DNA of 64,000 nt from Streptomyces spinoverrucosus (GCF_015712165.1 NZ_JADPZX010000001.1:2480001-2544000), one strand, 5' to 3'; positions 9,372 to 20,576 are shown, numbered from the stretch's first letter. Notes: generated from the letters alone by a model not told the origin. Numbers and translations are program-made.

Positions 9372-11606
9372 CTAGTCGGCCGCAGGCAATGCGGCCTTCG
9401 GCCGCTGCCACCCCCGAGCCCCCCGCGCCCGCAGCCAGGCCGTGGTCTCCTCGGCCGGCATAGCCGCAGCGACCAACCACCCCTGCACGGCATCACACCG
9501 CAGATCCCGCAACCGCTCCCACGTCTCGTCGTCCTCCACCCCCTCGGCGACGACAAGCAACCCCAACGAGTGCGCAAGATCCACAGTGCAGCGCACGATC
9601 TCCGCGTCCTCCGCGTCGACCGCCAGCCGGGCCACGAACGAACGGTCGATCTTCAGCTCGCTCACCGGCAGCCGCTTGAGGTGGACGAGCGAGGAGTACC
9701 CCGTGCCGAAGTCGTCCAGCGACATCTTCACGCCGTGCCCGGTCAGCCCGGCGAGGGTGTCGGCGGCCCGTTGCGGGTCCTCCAGGAGCACATGTTCCGT
9801 TATCTCCAGTTGGAGCGCTCCCGCCGGAACGCCGTGCCGGGCGAGACGCGCGGCGACGGAGCCCGCGAAGCCGGGAGTGTGCACGTCACGCGGGGACACG
9901 TTCACCGCGACCGGCACGAACAGCCCCTGCGCCCGCCACTGCGCCACCTGGCCGAGCGCCGTGTCCAGCACGTACTCCGTCAGGTGCGGCATCAGCCCGG
10001 ACGACTCGGCGATCGCGATGAACTCGTCCGGCGGCACCTTCCCGCGCTCCGGGTGGACCCACCGCACCAGCGCCTCCAGACCGGCCACCTGTCCGTCGAA
10101 GCGCACCTTGGGCTGGTAGTGCAGCTCGACCTCGTGCGCGTCCAGGGCCCGGCGCAGGTCGGCGAGGAGGCCCAGGCGGTCCGGGGTGTTCGAGTCCCGC
10201 TTGGACTCGTACACCTCCACGCCCGTCCGGTCGCGTTTCGCCTGGTACATCGCCACGTCCGCGCGGCGCAGCAGCCCCTCGGCGTCGAGGGCGTGGTCGG
10301 GGAAGACGGCGACGCCTGCGCTGGCCTCCAGCACGAGCGTGAGTCCGTCGAGGTCGAGCGGGGAGCTGAGCGCGGCGACCAGGCCGCGGGCGATCCGGGT
10401 CGCGGACGTCGTGGAGTCGGCGACCGGCAGTAAGACGGCGAACTCGTCGCCGCCGAGCCGGGCGGCCTCCGCCCCGCGCGGCAGGGCCAGCCGGAGCCGG
10501 TCGGCGGTCTGCAGCAGCAGCCGGTCACCGGCGAGATGACCGAGGGTGTCGTTGACCGATCGGAACCGGTCGAGGTCGATCAGCATCAGGGCGGCGCGGG
10601 CGTCGATGCGCTCGGCGTCGTCCAGTGCGGTCCAGATCCGCTCCAGGAGCCACTGGCGGTTGGGCAGCCCGGTGAGCGGATCGCGCAGTTGTTCCTCCGC
10701 GCGGGCACGGGCTATCCACAGGGTGGAGTCGAGGGCGACGAGGGGGATGGCGAACAGCGGCAGCAGGATCGGCTTGGCGACGGCGACCACGCAGATCAGG
10801 GGTGCGATGCCGAGCAGGGCGACCGCGACCAGGCCGTGCCGGACCAGGGCGGTGCGGGCGATGGTGGGCAGTCCGCCGAGGCGGGGCGCGTGCAGGTACC
10901 ACAGCAGGGTGCGGGAGACCGCGAGGTAGGCGGTCGCGACCAGGATCACCTCCGTGGCGGTGTAGAGGGTCCAGGTGGCCGGGTCCCAGGGGTTCTCGAC
11001 GGACGGTACGCGGCCGAAGGCGGCCAGTACGAGGGCGCCGGCGCCGATGCCGAGGACGTCCACCGCGCCGTGCAGCACGCCCTGCCGCCAGCGGTGGCGC
11101 CGGGCTATGCCGACCAGGACGACGACGGTGAGGCTGACCAGCCCGGCGGGCACCCAGCCGTACAGCAGCAGGACGGCGAGGGTGAGGGCGGCGCCGGAGC
11201 CGGTGCCGCCCCACCAGCGGGCGCGGCCGAGCGCGACCAGGTGGCCGACGATGATGCCGGTCAGCAGGGCCAGCGACCAGCCGACCCGGCCGGACGGGAA
11301 CAGCGCGTGGTTGCCGGTGAACGCCCGCAGGAACCCGGCGCCCAGGGCGAACCCGGCGCCCGCGACGACCGCCGCGGGCAGCGCGGGCCAGGACAGGTGC
11401 CGTTCGGCGTCGACTCCCGGCAGTCCGGCGGCGTGGCCGACGGTGAGGGCGGCGGCGTCGCGTCCGTCCAGCACGATGCGCTGCCCGGCGTCGGGGTCCC
11501 GCGTCGCCGCGGTGCTCGCACGCCAGGCCGAACGGAGGCCCCCTCGCCAGGTGCCGGCCATCCGGCGCAGCCGTGAGTATGGGGCGGCGCTCTCGGTCGG
11601 TTCCAT
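9372..11606 (-). CDS. membrane-bound GGDEF-EAL protein (c-di-GMP turnover)
   Basis: The protein has 744 residues from an ATG at 11606 (MEPTESAAPYSRLRRMAGTW) with GAGAGGG upstream. About eight hydrophobic segments span residues 75-295. The GGDEF domain follows, with DPLTGLPNR at about 309 and an intact RLGGDEF at 383-389. The EAL domain has YQPKV at 497-501, EAL at 511-513, and later LDDFGTGYSSL and LKIDRSFV. Both catalytic motifs are intact, so it could make and degrade c-di-GMP. The inhibitory RxxD site five residues before GGDEF reads RGAE, so product inhibition may be weak. In Streptomyces c-di-GMP delays development through BldD. It is a single gene between ligA and gatC. Confidence 0.93.
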   Translation of the reverse strand: MEPTESAAPYSRLRRMAGTWRGGLRSAWRASTAATRDPDAGQRIVLDGRDAAALTVGHAAGLPGVDAERHLSWPALPAAVVAGAGFALGAGFLRAFTGNHALFPSGRVGWSLALLTGIIVGHLVALGRARWWGGTGSGAALTLAVLLLYGWVPAGLVSLTVVVLVGIARRHRWRQGVLHGAVDVLGIGAGALVLAAFGRVPSVENPWDPATWTLYTATEVILVATAYLAVSRTLLWYLHAPRLGGLPTIARTALVRHGLVAVALLGIAPLICVVAVAKPILLPLFAIPLVALDSTLWIARARAEEQLRDPLTGLPNRQWLLERIWTALDDAERIDARAALMLIDLDRFRSVNDTLGHLAGDRLLLQTADRLRLALPRGAEAARLGGDEFAVLLPVADSTTSATRIARGLVAALSSPLDLDGLTLVLEASAGVAVFPDHALDAEGLLRRADVAMYQAKRDRTGVEVYESKRDSNTPDRLGLLADLRRALDAHEVELHYQPKVRFDGQVAGLEALVRWVHPERGKVPPDEFIAIAESSGLMPHLTEYVLDTALGQVAQWRAQGLFVPVAVNVSPRDVHTPGFAGSVAARLARHGVPAGALQLEITEHVLLEDPQRAADTLAGLTGHGVKMSLDDFGTGYSSLVHLKRLPVSELKIDRSFVARLAVDAEDAEIVRCTVDLAHSLGLLVVAEGVEDDETWERLRDLRCDAVQGWLVAAAMPAEETTAWLRARGARGWQRPKAALPAAD

Positions 11607-11865
11607 TCCCGTCCCTCTCACAGCCGGCGGTGCCCACGCCACGCGGCCCGTTGCCCGACATCCCTCAACGGCACCGCGTTGGAAAACCGTTCCCCGTGCT
11701 CGTCAAGAGCAAGGGAATGCCCCAACCGCAGCTGGGCACGGCAGGTGCACACCTCAACAGTAGGCCGCAGAAGGCTTCCACGGGCAGCGGTCGTCGACGG
11801 TTGCCCGAATGCGCCCCGGCCGCCCGTATGCATCTGGTATGCGCCGATCGGGTGTTCCTCAACCG
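11607..11865. other. intergenic region upstream of the GGDEF-EAL gene
   Basis: This 259-bp gap lies between ligA and the GGDEF-EAL gene, both on the minus strand. It should hold a ligA terminator and the GGDEF-EAL promoter. I recognised no strong hairpin, riboswitch or small gene in it. Confidence 0.35.
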
Positions 11866-14076
<2,211 letters not shown>

Positions 14077-15084
14077 TTACTCAGGGTTGTCCGCGAGGGA
14101 TCTCGCCGCCCGGACGCAGTGGGCGAGGGCCTTGCGCGCGTACTCGGGGGAAGCGCCCGCGAGTCCGCACGTCGGCGTGACCGTGACCGCCTTCGGAAGA
14201 AGCCCCGGAGACAGCCCCAGCCTGCGCCACAGCGTCCTGACACCCATGACGCTACCGGCAGGGTCTGACAATGGGCCGTCCGTGCTCGGCACGACACCGG
14301 CGAACAGCCGGGTGCCGCCCTCCACGGCCTCGCCGATCGCGTCGTCGTCACGCTCGGTGAGCAGCGAGAAGTCGAAGGAGACGGCAGCGGCACCGGTCCG
14401 GCGCAGCAGGGCGAAGGGGACGCCGGGGGCGCAGGAGTGGACCACGACGGGGCCGCCGTCGTGCACGCCGACGACGTCCCGGAGCGTGGCCTCGACGATC
14501 TGCCGGTCGACGGCGCGGTGGGTGCGGTAGCCGCTGGCGGTGCGCACCTGGCCGCGCAGTACGGCGGTGAGGGAGGGCTCGTCGAGCTGGAGCACGAGCC
14601 GGGCGCCGGGGACGCGCCGCCGCACCTCCGCGAGGTGCAGGCGCAGGCCCTCGGTGAGGGAGGCGGCGAGGTCGCGGCAGGCGCCGGGGTCGGAGAGGAC
14701 CGCCTCGCCGTTCCTCAGCTCGACGGCCGCGGCGAGCGTCCACGGCCCGACGGCCTGCACCTTCAGCGGGCCCTCGTATCCCTGCGTGAACTCCTCCAGC
14801 GCGTCGAGGTCCTCGCCGAGCCACGACCACGCCCGCTTGGTGTCGCGCCCCGGCCGGTCCCCGAGCCGCCAGCCACTGGGCTCCACGCGCGCGTACAGCT
14901 CGACGAGCATCCCGGCGGTCCGGCCGATCATGTCCGCGCCAGGACCCCGGGCGGGCAGCTCGGGCAGGAACGGGAAGTCCTCGAAGGACCCGGCGACGGT
15001 CTTGGCGGCCTCACGGGCGTCCCCGCCGGGCAGGGAACCGACGCCGGTGGCGGCACCGAAGCTGAACTGGGTTTCCTCACTCAC
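14077..15084 (-). CDS. core MetE-like (cobalamin-independent methionine synthase family) protein
   Basis: The protein has 335 residues (GTG start), much shorter than the roughly 750-residue MetE because the N-terminal barrel is missing. It corresponds to the C-terminal catalytic TIM barrel: 'GVGSLPGGDAREAA' at the start, 'QLDEPSL' in the middle, and putative zinc ligands in VVVHSCAPGVPF and TVTPTCGLAGASP. Short MetE-like proteins may transfer methyl groups from donors other than methyl-folate polyglutamate; the donor here is unknown. It lies 15 bp upstream of ligA and 33 bp downstream of the SDR gene, all on the minus strand. No cobalamin or SAM riboswitch is visible upstream. Confidence 0.85.
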   Translation of the reverse strand: MSEETQFSFGAATGVGSLPGGDAREAAKTVAGSFEDFPFLPELPARGPGADMIGRTAGMLVELYARVEPSGWRLGDRPGRDTKRAWSWLGEDLDALEEFTQGYEGPLKVQAVGPWTLAAAVELRNGEAVLSDPGACRDLAASLTEGLRLHLAEVRRRVPGARLVLQLDEPSLTAVLRGQVRTASGYRTHRAVDRQIVEATLRDVVGVHDGGPVVVHSCAPGVPFALLRRTGAAAVSFDFSLLTERDDDAIGEAVEGGTRLFAGVVPSTDGPLSDPAGSVMGVRTLWRRLGLSPGLLPKAVTVTPTCGLAGASPEYARKALAHCVRAARSLADNPE

Positions 15085-15117
15085 CCCAGCAGCCTACGGA
15101 ACGAGTGCCAGCGGGTT

Positions 15118-15807
15118 TCACCGCCCCGGCCGCACCGTCAGGTCGTTCACCTCCGCGTCCCTCGGCAGGTCCAGAGCCATCAGGATCGTCGTCGCGACGG
15201 ACTCCGGGTCGATCCACTGGGACGGGTCGTACTGCTTGCCCTCCTGCTGGTGGACCTTGGCCTGCATGGGGCTCGCCGTGCGGCCGGGGTAGACGGAGGT
15301 GACGCGGACGCCGTGCGCGTGCTCCTCGTGGCGCAGGGAGTCGGCGAGGGCCTTCAGGCCGTGCTTGGAGGCCGCGTACGCGGACCAGTCGGCGTGCGCG
15401 TTCAGACCCGCGCCGGAGTTCACGAAGACCACGTGGCCGCTCGCGGCGCGCAGTTGGGGCAGCAGGAGACGGGTGAGCTCGGCGGGGGCGATGAGGTTGA
15501 CGTTGAGCTGGTGGCGCCAGGTCTTGGGGGTGAGGTCGCCGACCGGGCCGAGGTCGACCACGCCGGCGATGTGCAGCAGGGAGTCCACCCGGTCCGGCAG
15601 TGTCTGGTGGGACAGCGCCCAGCTCAGCCGGTCGGGATCGGCCAGGTCGCCGACGAGGGTCTTCGCCCCGGGGAACTCGGCCGCCAGTTCCTTCGCGCGG
15701 CCCGCGTCGCGCGCGTGCAGCACGACGTCGTCCCCGCGCGCGTGCAGACGGCGGGCCACGGCCGCGCCGATGCCGGAACCCGCACCGGTGATCACATGTG
15801 TAGCCAT
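15118..15807 (-). CDS. SDR family oxidoreductase
   Basis: The protein has 229 residues starting MATHVITGAGSGIGAAVARR; an alternative ATG nine bases upstream adds MAG. The NAD(P)-binding TGxxxGIG motif is at residues 7-13, NSGAG follows in the middle, and the catalytic Tyr-Lys pair is in SAYAASKHGLKAL. The Arg-rich beta-2 end (HARDAGRAKEL) suggests an NADPH preference. It is a classical short-chain dehydrogenase/reductase; the substrate is not predictable. It sits in a leftward run: LOG protein, SDR, MetE-like protein, ligA. Confidence 0.9.
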   Translation of the reverse strand: MATHVITGAGSGIGAAVARRLHARGDDVVLHARDAGRAKELAAEFPGAKTLVGDLADPDRLSWALSHQTLPDRVDSLLHIAGVVDLGPVGDLTPKTWRHQLNVNLIAPAELTRLLLPQLRAASGHVVFVNSGAGLNAHADWSAYAASKHGLKALADSLRHEEHAHGVRVTSVYPGRTASPMQAKVHQQEGKQYDPSQWIDPESVATTILMALDLPRDAEVNDLTVRPGR

Positions 15808-15834
15808 GCCCGCCATGCTCGCATCACCCGCGCC

Positions 15835-16374
15835 TCAGGCCGCGCCCCGGCTCTCCTCCAGGAAGGCCAGCGCCCCCACCGGCTCCTCCGCGAAGAACAC
15901 CAGGTCGGTCAGCGGACGGGGCAGGAACCCCTCGTCCTCCATGCGGCGGAACTGTTCCTTCAGGCCGTCGTAGAAACCCGCGGTGTTCAGCAGCACCACG
16001 GGCTTGTCGGTGTGGCCGTGCTTCTTCAGCTCCAGGATCTCCGTGGCCTCGTCCAGCGTGCCGGTGCCGCCCACCATGATCACCACGGCGTCGGACTTCT
16101 CCAGGAGCAGCTTCTTGCGCTCGGCGAGGTCGCGGGCGACCACCATCTCGTCGACACCCTGGCGTGCCTTCGCCGAGAGGAACTCCACGGAGACGCCCAC
16201 CAGCCGGCCGCCCGCCTCCTGCACTCCGTCGGCCACCACTTTCATCAGGCCGACGTCCGAACCGCCCCACACGAGCGTGTGCCCGCCCTTGCCCAGCAGC
16301 TTCGCGAACTCGCGCGCGGGGCGCGTGTAACGCTCGTCGAGGTCGGCGGCAGAGAGGAAGACGCAGATGTTCAT
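15835..16374 (-). CDS. TIGR00730/LOG family protein (nucleoside-5'-monophosphate phosphoribohydrolase-like)
   Basis: The protein has 179 residues. The Rossmann-like LOG fold is recognisable from MNICVFLSAADLDERY, LVWGGSDVGLMKVVADGV (the GGxxxGLM motif) and VVIMVGGTGTLDEATEIL. The last is the PGGxGTxxE active-site motif with Pro replaced by Val; the catalytic Glu is kept. Family members cleave AMP-type nucleotides to a free base and ribose-5-phosphate, the reaction that activates cytokinins in plants. The role in actinomycetes is unclear. It is the first gene of a leftward run and is divergent from the DUF427 gene. Confidence 0.85.
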   Translation of the reverse strand: MNICVFLSAADLDERYTRPAREFAKLLGKGGHTLVWGGSDVGLMKVVADGVQEAGGRLVGVSVEFLSAKARQGVDEMVVARDLAERKKLLLEKSDAVVIMVGGTGTLDEATEILELKKHGHTDKPVVLLNTAGFYDGLKEQFRRMEDEGFLPRPLTDLVFFAEEPVGALAFLEESRGAA

Positions 16375-16424
16375 GGGGCAACCGTACGCGGGAAGAACCG
16401 GCGTCCCGCGAGTGCTACCAAGGT

Positions 16425-16760
16425 ATGACCCAGGACACAGCCAAAGGCCACACGATCACCGTCGAGCAGGGCACCCAGCGCGTGCGCGTCGTCCACGACG
16501 GGCAGGTGCTGGCGGAGAGCGACCGGCCCCTCGTCCTACGGGAGACGGGCTGCCCCGTGCGCTACTACCTCCCGCCGCAGGACGTCCGGCTGGACCTCCT
16601 GACACCCTCCGAGACACACACCTACTGCCCCTTCAAGGGCACCGCGTCCTACTGGTCGCTGCCGGACACGCCGGACCTCGTCTGGGGCTACCCGGATCCC
16701 AAGCCGGACGTGGCCGCGATCAAGGACCACTTCTGCTTCTACGAGGTGGAGGTGGCCTGA
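16425..16760 (+). CDS. DUF427 domain-containing protein
   Basis: The protein has 111 residues: MTQDTAKGHTITVEQGTQRVRVVHDGQVLAESDR, then 'LRETGCPVRYYLPPQDV', 'CPFKGTASYWSL' and 'WGYPDPKPDVAAIKDHFCFY'. The CPxKGxAxYW and Y-PxP-xxxIxxxxxFY motifs define DUF427, a small beta-rich family of unknown biochemical role. AAGG lies almost next to the ATG, so initiation may not use a normal Shine-Dalgarno site. It is a lone plus-strand gene converging on mnmA, whose stop lies 10 bp past its own. Confidence 0.85.
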   Translation: MTQDTAKGHTITVEQGTQRVRVVHDGQVLAESDRPLVLRETGCPVRYYLPPQDVRLDLLTPSETHTYCPFKGTASYWSLPDTPDLVWGYPDPKPDVAAIKDHFCFYEVEVA

Positions 16761-16770
16761 GCCGGGCGGT

Positions 16771-17901
16771 TCAGGCCACTGAGGCCGTCGCGCGCGTGGT
16801 GGAGGCGATCGTCGCCGAGCCCACCACGCGCGTGCCGTCGTACAGCACGATCGCCTGGCCCGGGGCCACGCCCCGCACCGGCTCGGTGAAGGTCACCCGG
16901 AGCTCTCCGTCGACGATCTCGGCGGTCACCTCGGTCTCGCCGCCGTGGGCGCGCAGCTGGGCGGTGTAGGTGCCGGGGCCGGTGGGGGCGGCGCCGCACC
17001 AGCGGGGCTTGATCGCGGTGAGCGCCGAGACGTCGAGGGCCTCGGCGGGGCCCACAGTGACGGTGTTGTTCACCGGGGAGATGTCGAGGACGTAGCGCGG
17101 CTTGCCGTCGGGCGCGGGTGTACCGATCCTGAGCCCCTTGCGCTGGCCGATGGTGAAGCCGTACGCCCCCTCGTGGGTGCCCAGCTTGGTGCCGGACTCG
17201 TCGACGATGTCGCCTTCCGCCCGGCCGAGCCGGTTCGCGAGGAAGCCCTGCGTGTCGCCGTCGGCGATGAAGCAGATGTCGTGGGAGTCCGGCTTCTTGG
17301 CCACCGCCAGGCCGCGCCGCTCGGCCTCCGCGCGGATCTCGTCCTTGGTGGTGACCGTGTCGCCGAGCGGGAACATGGCGTGGGCGAGCTGCTGCTCGTC
17401 CAGCACGCCGAGGACGTACGACTGGTCCTTGGCCATGTCGGAGGCGCGGTGCAGTTCGCGGCCGCCGTCGGGCAGGGTCACGACCTTCGCGTAGTGCCCG
17501 GTGCAGACCGCGTCGAAGCCCAGCGCGAGCGCCTTGTCCAGCAGGGCGGCGAACTTGATCTTCTCGTTGCAGCGCAGGCAGGGGTTGGGGGTGCGGCCCG
17601 CCTCGTACTCGGCGACGAAGTCCTCGACGACGTCCTCGCGGAAGCGGTCGGCGAGGTCCCAGACGTAGAACGGGATGCCGATGACGTCGGCGGCGCGGCG
17701 GGCGTCGCGGGAGTCCTCGATCGTGCAGCAGCCCCGCGCGCCCGTGCGGAAGGATTGCGGGTTCGCGGAGAGCGCGAGGTGGACGCCGGTCACGTCGTGG
17801 CCCGCCTCGGCCGCGCGGGCGGCGGCGACGGCGGAGTCGACGCCACCGGACATGGCGGCGAGGACGCGGAGGGGGCGGGAGCGCTGCGGGGTGTCAGTCA
17901 T
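16771..17901 (-). CDS. mnmA: tRNA-specific 2-thiouridylase
   Basis: The protein has 376 residues. The PP-loop ATP-binding motif is [13 protein letters not shown] near the N-terminus; the catalytic cysteines are in [12 protein letters not shown] and [11 protein letters not shown]; tRNA-binding and C-terminal beta-barrel segments follow ([15 protein letters not shown] [16 protein letters not shown]). MnmA activates U34 of tRNA(Lys), tRNA(Glu) and tRNA(Gln) with ATP and inserts sulfur from a persulfide. The cysteine desulfurase at 18637-19800 on the same strand is the likely sulfur source. A divergent amidase gene starts 59 bp from its ATG. Confidence 0.97.
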   Translation of the reverse strand: MTDTPQRSRPLRVLAAMSGGVDSAVAAARAAEAGHDVTGVHLALSANPQSFRTGARGCCTIEDSRDARRAADVIGIPFYVWDLADRFREDVVEDFVAEYEAGRTPNPCLRCNEKIKFAALLDKALALGFDAVCTGHYAKVVTLPDGGRELHRASDMAKDQSYVLGVLDEQQLAHAMFPLGDTVTTKDEIRAEAERRGLAVAKKPDSHDICFIADGDTQGFLANRLGRAEGDIVDESGTKLGTHEGAYGFTIGQRKGLRIGTPAPDGKPRYVLDISPVNNTVTVGPAEALDVSALTAIKPRWCGAAPTGPGTYTAQLRAHGGETEVTAEIVDGELRVTFTEPVRGVAPGQAIVLYDGTRVVGSATIASTTRATASVA

Positions 17902-17960
17902 AACCCTTCCAGGGTACGGGGCGCGGGAACCGGAGCCCGCGAGTATCCGTTCTCGATCAC

Positions 17961-18629
17961 ATGGAGCACAGGAAGAGCGGCCAGGGCCGGCGGATCGGGC
18001 GGCGCGCGCTGATCCTCGGCGGGGCCGCGGCCGCGGTGGGTACGGGTGCCGTGCTGGCGCGCGACGAGCTGTCACGGATGTGGTGGCAGGTGCCCGGGGT
18101 GGACAAGCCCCGGGTCGAGGGAGCCGTCGACTACACGGACGCGCGCTGGGTGGCGGCCTCGTCGGCGAACTGGCGGCGGGCGGACCGCCCGGCCGACTAC
18201 ACGGTAGACATGGTGATCATCCATGTCACCCAGGGCAGCTTCGACAGCGCGGTGAAGGTCTTCCAGGACCCGGGGCACGGAGCGGCGTCGCACTACATCG
18301 TCCGCGGGGACGGCCACATCGCGCAGATGATCCGCGAGCTGGACGTGGCGTACCACGCGGGCAACCGCGACTACAACGAACGCAGCGTCGGCATCGAGCA
18401 CGCGGGTTTCGTCGACCGCCCGCAGGATTTCACGGACGAGATGTACGCGGCGTCCGCCCGTCTCACGGCGGGGATATGCAGGCGGTACGGCATACCCGTC
18501 GACCGCGAGCACATCATCGGGCATGTGGAGGTGCCGGGCACGGACCACACCGACCCCGGGGAGCACTGGGACTGGGACCGGTACATGCGCCTCGTACGGC
18601 AGGCGGGCGCGGGTACGACGCCGGCCTGA
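17961..18629 (+). CDS. exported N-acetylmuramoyl-L-alanine amidase (Amidase_2), Tat-type signal
   Basis: The protein has 222 residues. The N-terminus [19 protein letters not shown] has twin arginines followed by a hydrophobic stretch, consistent with Tat export. The PGRP/amidase_2 fold is seen in [19 protein letters not shown] (first zinc His), [35 protein letters not shown], and [25 protein letters not shown] (second His, and the H-DPG motif). It should cleave the amide bond between MurNAc and the peptide stem in the wall. It lies between mnmA and the desulfurase gene on the opposite strand, converging on the latter. Confidence 0.9.
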   Translation: MEHRKSGQGRRIGRRALILGGAAAAVGTGAVLARDELSRMWWQVPGVDKPRVEGAVDYTDARWVAASSANWRRADRPADYTVDMVIIHVTQGSFDSAVKVFQDPGHGAASHYIVRGDGHIAQMIRELDVAYHAGNRDYNERSVGIEHAGFVDRPQDFTDEMYAASARLTAGICRRYGIPVDREHIIGHVEVPGTDHTDPGEHWDWDRYMRLVRQAGAGTTPA

Positions 18630-18636
18630 CGCGGGA

Positions 18637-19800
18637 TCAGGTCAGCCCCGCCGCACGCGCCCGTTCCACCGCCGGGCCGATCGCCTTGGCGACCGCCTCG
18701 ACGTCGGCCGCCGTGGAGGTGTGGCCGAGGGAGAAGCGGAGGGTGCCGCGGGCCAGGTCGGGGTTGGTGCCGGTGGCGAGCAGGACGTGGCTGGGCTGGG
18801 CGACACCGGCGGTGCAGGCGGAGCCGGTGGAGCACTCGATGCCCTGGGCGTCCAGGAGCAGCAGCAGGGAGTCGCCCTCGCAGCCGGGAAACGTGAAGTG
18901 GGCGTTGGCCGGGAGGCGGTTCACCGGGTCACCGCCGAGGATCGCGTCCGGCACCGCCGTACGGACCACGTCGATCAGCTCGTCGCGCAGGGCACCGATC
19001 TCGCGGGCGAACTCCTCGCGGTGCTCGGCGGCGTGCCGCCCGGCCACGGCGAAGGAGGCGATGGCGGGGACGTCGAGGGTGCCGGAGCGGACGTGACGCT
19101 CCTGGCCGCCGCCGTGCAGGACGGGTACGGGGCTGTACTCACGGCCCAGGATCAGCGCGCCGATGCCGTAAGGGCCGCCGATCTTGTGGCCGGAGACGGT
19201 CATCGCGGCGAGGCCGGAGGCGGCGAAGTCGACGGGGAGCTGCCCGAAGGCCTGGACGGCGTCGGAGTGCAGCGGCACGCCGAACTCGGCGGCGGTCTCG
19301 GCGAGTTCGCGGATCGGCAGGACCGTGCCGATCTCGTTGTTCGCCCACATGACGGTGGCGAGGGCGACGTCGTCGGGGTTGCGGGCGATGGCCTCGCGCA
19401 GGGCCTCGGGGTGGACCCGGCCGTGCGGGTCGACCGGGAGGTACTCGACGGTGGCGCCCTCGTGTTCGCCGAGCCAGTGGACGGCGTCCAGGACGGCGTG
19501 GTGCTCGACGGGGCTGGCGAGGACCCGGGTGCGGGCCGGGTCGGCGGCGCGACGGGACCAGTACAGGCCCTTGACGGCGAGGTTGTCGGCCTCGGTGCCG
19601 CCGGAGGTGAAGACGACCTCGCTGGGGCGGGCACCGAGGGCTTCCGCGAGGGTTTCGCGGGCTTCCTCGACGGTGCGGCGGGCCTGGCGGCCGGATGCGT
19701 GGAGGGAGGAGGCGTTGCCCGTGCTGCGCAGCTGGGCGGTCAGCGCCTCTGCCGCCTCCGGGAGCATCGGGGTGGTCGCGGCGTGGTCGAGGTATGCCAT
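18637..19800 (-). CDS. cysteine desulfurase (NifS/IscS-like class V aminotransferase)
   Basis: The protein has 387 residues: [20 protein letters not shown], then [15 protein letters not shown], the PLP-Lys in [15 protein letters not shown], and the persulfide-forming Cys in [21 protein letters not shown]. It removes sulfur from cysteine as a Cys-bound persulfide. The SSGSACTxG loop places it with group I (IscS/NifS) enzymes. The plausible acceptor is MnmA, encoded on the same strand 736 bp downstream, for tRNA thiolation; it may also serve Fe-S assembly. Upstream lies the repeat-filled gap 19801-20101. Confidence 0.95.
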   Translation of the reverse strand: MAYLDHAATTPMLPEAAEALTAQLRSTGNASSLHASGRQARRTVEEARETLAEALGARPSEVVFTSGGTEADNLAVKGLYWSRRAADPARTRVLASPVEHHAVLDAVHWLGEHEGATVEYLPVDPHGRVHPEALREAIARNPDDVALATVMWANNEIGTVLPIRELAETAAEFGVPLHSDAVQAFGQLPVDFAASGLAAMTVSGHKIGGPYGIGALILGREYSPVPVLHGGGQERHVRSGTLDVPAIASFAVAGRHAAEHREEFAREIGALRDELIDVVRTAVPDAILGGDPVNRLPANAHFTFPGCEGDSLLLLLDAQGIECSTGSACTAGVAQPSHVLLATGTNPDLARGTLRFSLGHTSTAADVEAVAKAIGPAVERARAAGLT

Positions 19801-19894
19801 GGTGACGCCGATTCTACGCGCGGCGGTGGGTTTGACCGTGGCGAGGTTGGCCGGGGTTGCGGCCGGCGTCGGCGCCTCGCCGGTGCTGCCGTCG

Positions 19895-20041
19895 GCGTCG
19901 GTGGCGGCGCGCCCGGCGTTGGGGGCGGCGCGCCCGGCGTTGGGGGCGGCGCGCCCGGCGTTGGGGGCGGCGCGCCCGGCGTCGGTGGCGGCGCGCCCGG
20001 CGTCGGTGGCGGCGCGCCCGGCGTTGGTGGCGGCGCGCCCG
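19895..20041. repeat. 21-bp tandem repeat, seven copies
   Basis: Seven exact-length 21-bp units run head to tail. The consensus is GCGTYGGKGGCGGCGCGCCC plus a final G, and the units differ only at two positions. Each contains the palindrome GGCGCGCC. The array fills half of the 301-bp gap between the desulfurase start (19800) and the DUF4190-like gene (20102). All frames stay open across it because 21 is a multiple of 3, encoding for example GAPPPTP repeats leftward, but no frame has a credible start or family, so I call it non-coding. Confidence 0.9.
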
Positions 20042-20101
20042 TTCCGCCGCAGTGGAACGACTGCCCACAGCCGGTGCGCAGCCGGTGCCGGTCACCCTCC
20101 C

Positions 20102-20368
20102 TCAGAAGCTCCACGAAATCGTGTTGTCCGCCTGCATGAACGCCGCCAGGACCAGCAGGTCCGCCACGCCCAGGCCGAGGCCGAGGTAGGCGCGGAAGCG
20201 GCGGTTGGTGCCTCGCCACAGGGCGATCGTGGCCAGGGCGATGGCGATGGGGCCGAGGAAGAGGTTGAGGACGAGGAGGCCCAGGAGGCCCAGGACGAAG
20301 GACGCGACGGCCATGCCGTCGGTGTCGCGGATTCCGGTGCGGCGCTCGGCCGGTGCGGTCAGTTGCAT
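20102..20368 (-). CDS. DUF4190-type small membrane protein
   Basis: The protein has 88 residues. A short polar N-terminus (MQLTAPAERRTGIRDTDGMAVASF) precedes two hydrophobic segments (VLGLLGLLVLNLFLGPIAIALATIALW and YLGLGLGVADLLVLAAFM). The pattern 'MAVASFVLGLLGLLV...LGPIAIALA' matches DUF4190-like helical hairpins. It has no known enzymatic role. It ends a short leftward pair with the 55-residue membrane protein at 20385-20552 (16-bp gap), probably one transcript under the control region facing the TetR gene. Confidence 0.8.
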   Translation of the reverse strand: MQLTAPAERRTGIRDTDGMAVASFVLGLLGLLVLNLFLGPIAIALATIALWRGTNRRFRAYLGLGLGVADLLVLAAFMQADNTISWSF

Positions 20369-20384
20369 GGTGGGCTCCCGTCGG

Positions 20385-20552
20385 TCAGTGGGTCGGCGTC
20401 CGACGCCGGCGGCCGTGACGCTCGCGGAGCGCGAAGATGCCGAGCCAGGCGGCGATCACGGCGGCGGTGACGAGGGTGAAGCCGATCGGCGCGTGGGCCA
20501 CGGTGCCCATGACCACGCCGAGCAGCAGAAGCGCGGCGACCAGGAAGAGCAT
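20385..20552 (-). CDS. small hydrophobic membrane protein (55 aa)
   Basis: The protein begins MLFLVAALLLLGVVMGTVAH from the ATG at 20552, with AGAGGGGG 9 nt upstream. An upstream in-frame ATG exists but would place the start inside the putative operator. Two membrane segments (residues 1-18 and 20-43) are followed by a basic C-terminus (RERHGRRRRTPTH). It is the first gene of a probable two-gene unit divergent from the TetR regulator, whose candidate binding sites lie directly upstream. Confidence 0.65.
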   Translation of the reverse strand: MLFLVAALLLLGVVMGTVAHAPIGFTLVTAAVIAAWLGIFALRERHGRRRRTPTH

Positions 20553-20576
20553 GGGATGAGTCCCCCTCTGCTTCGG

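Noticed and set aside
14940-15117. Cobalamin or SAM riboswitch for the MetE-like gene
   Set aside because: Only 33 bp separate the gene from the SDR gene upstream and no conserved riboswitch core is seen.
19895-20041. CRISPR array
   Set aside because: Units are contiguous with no unique spacers, and no cas gene is present.
19740-20219. A minus-strand frame with GAPPPTP repeats across the 21-bp array
   Set aside because: Every frame is open because the unit length is a multiple of three; there is no credible start, signal or family, and it would overlap the desulfurase and DUF4190-like genes.
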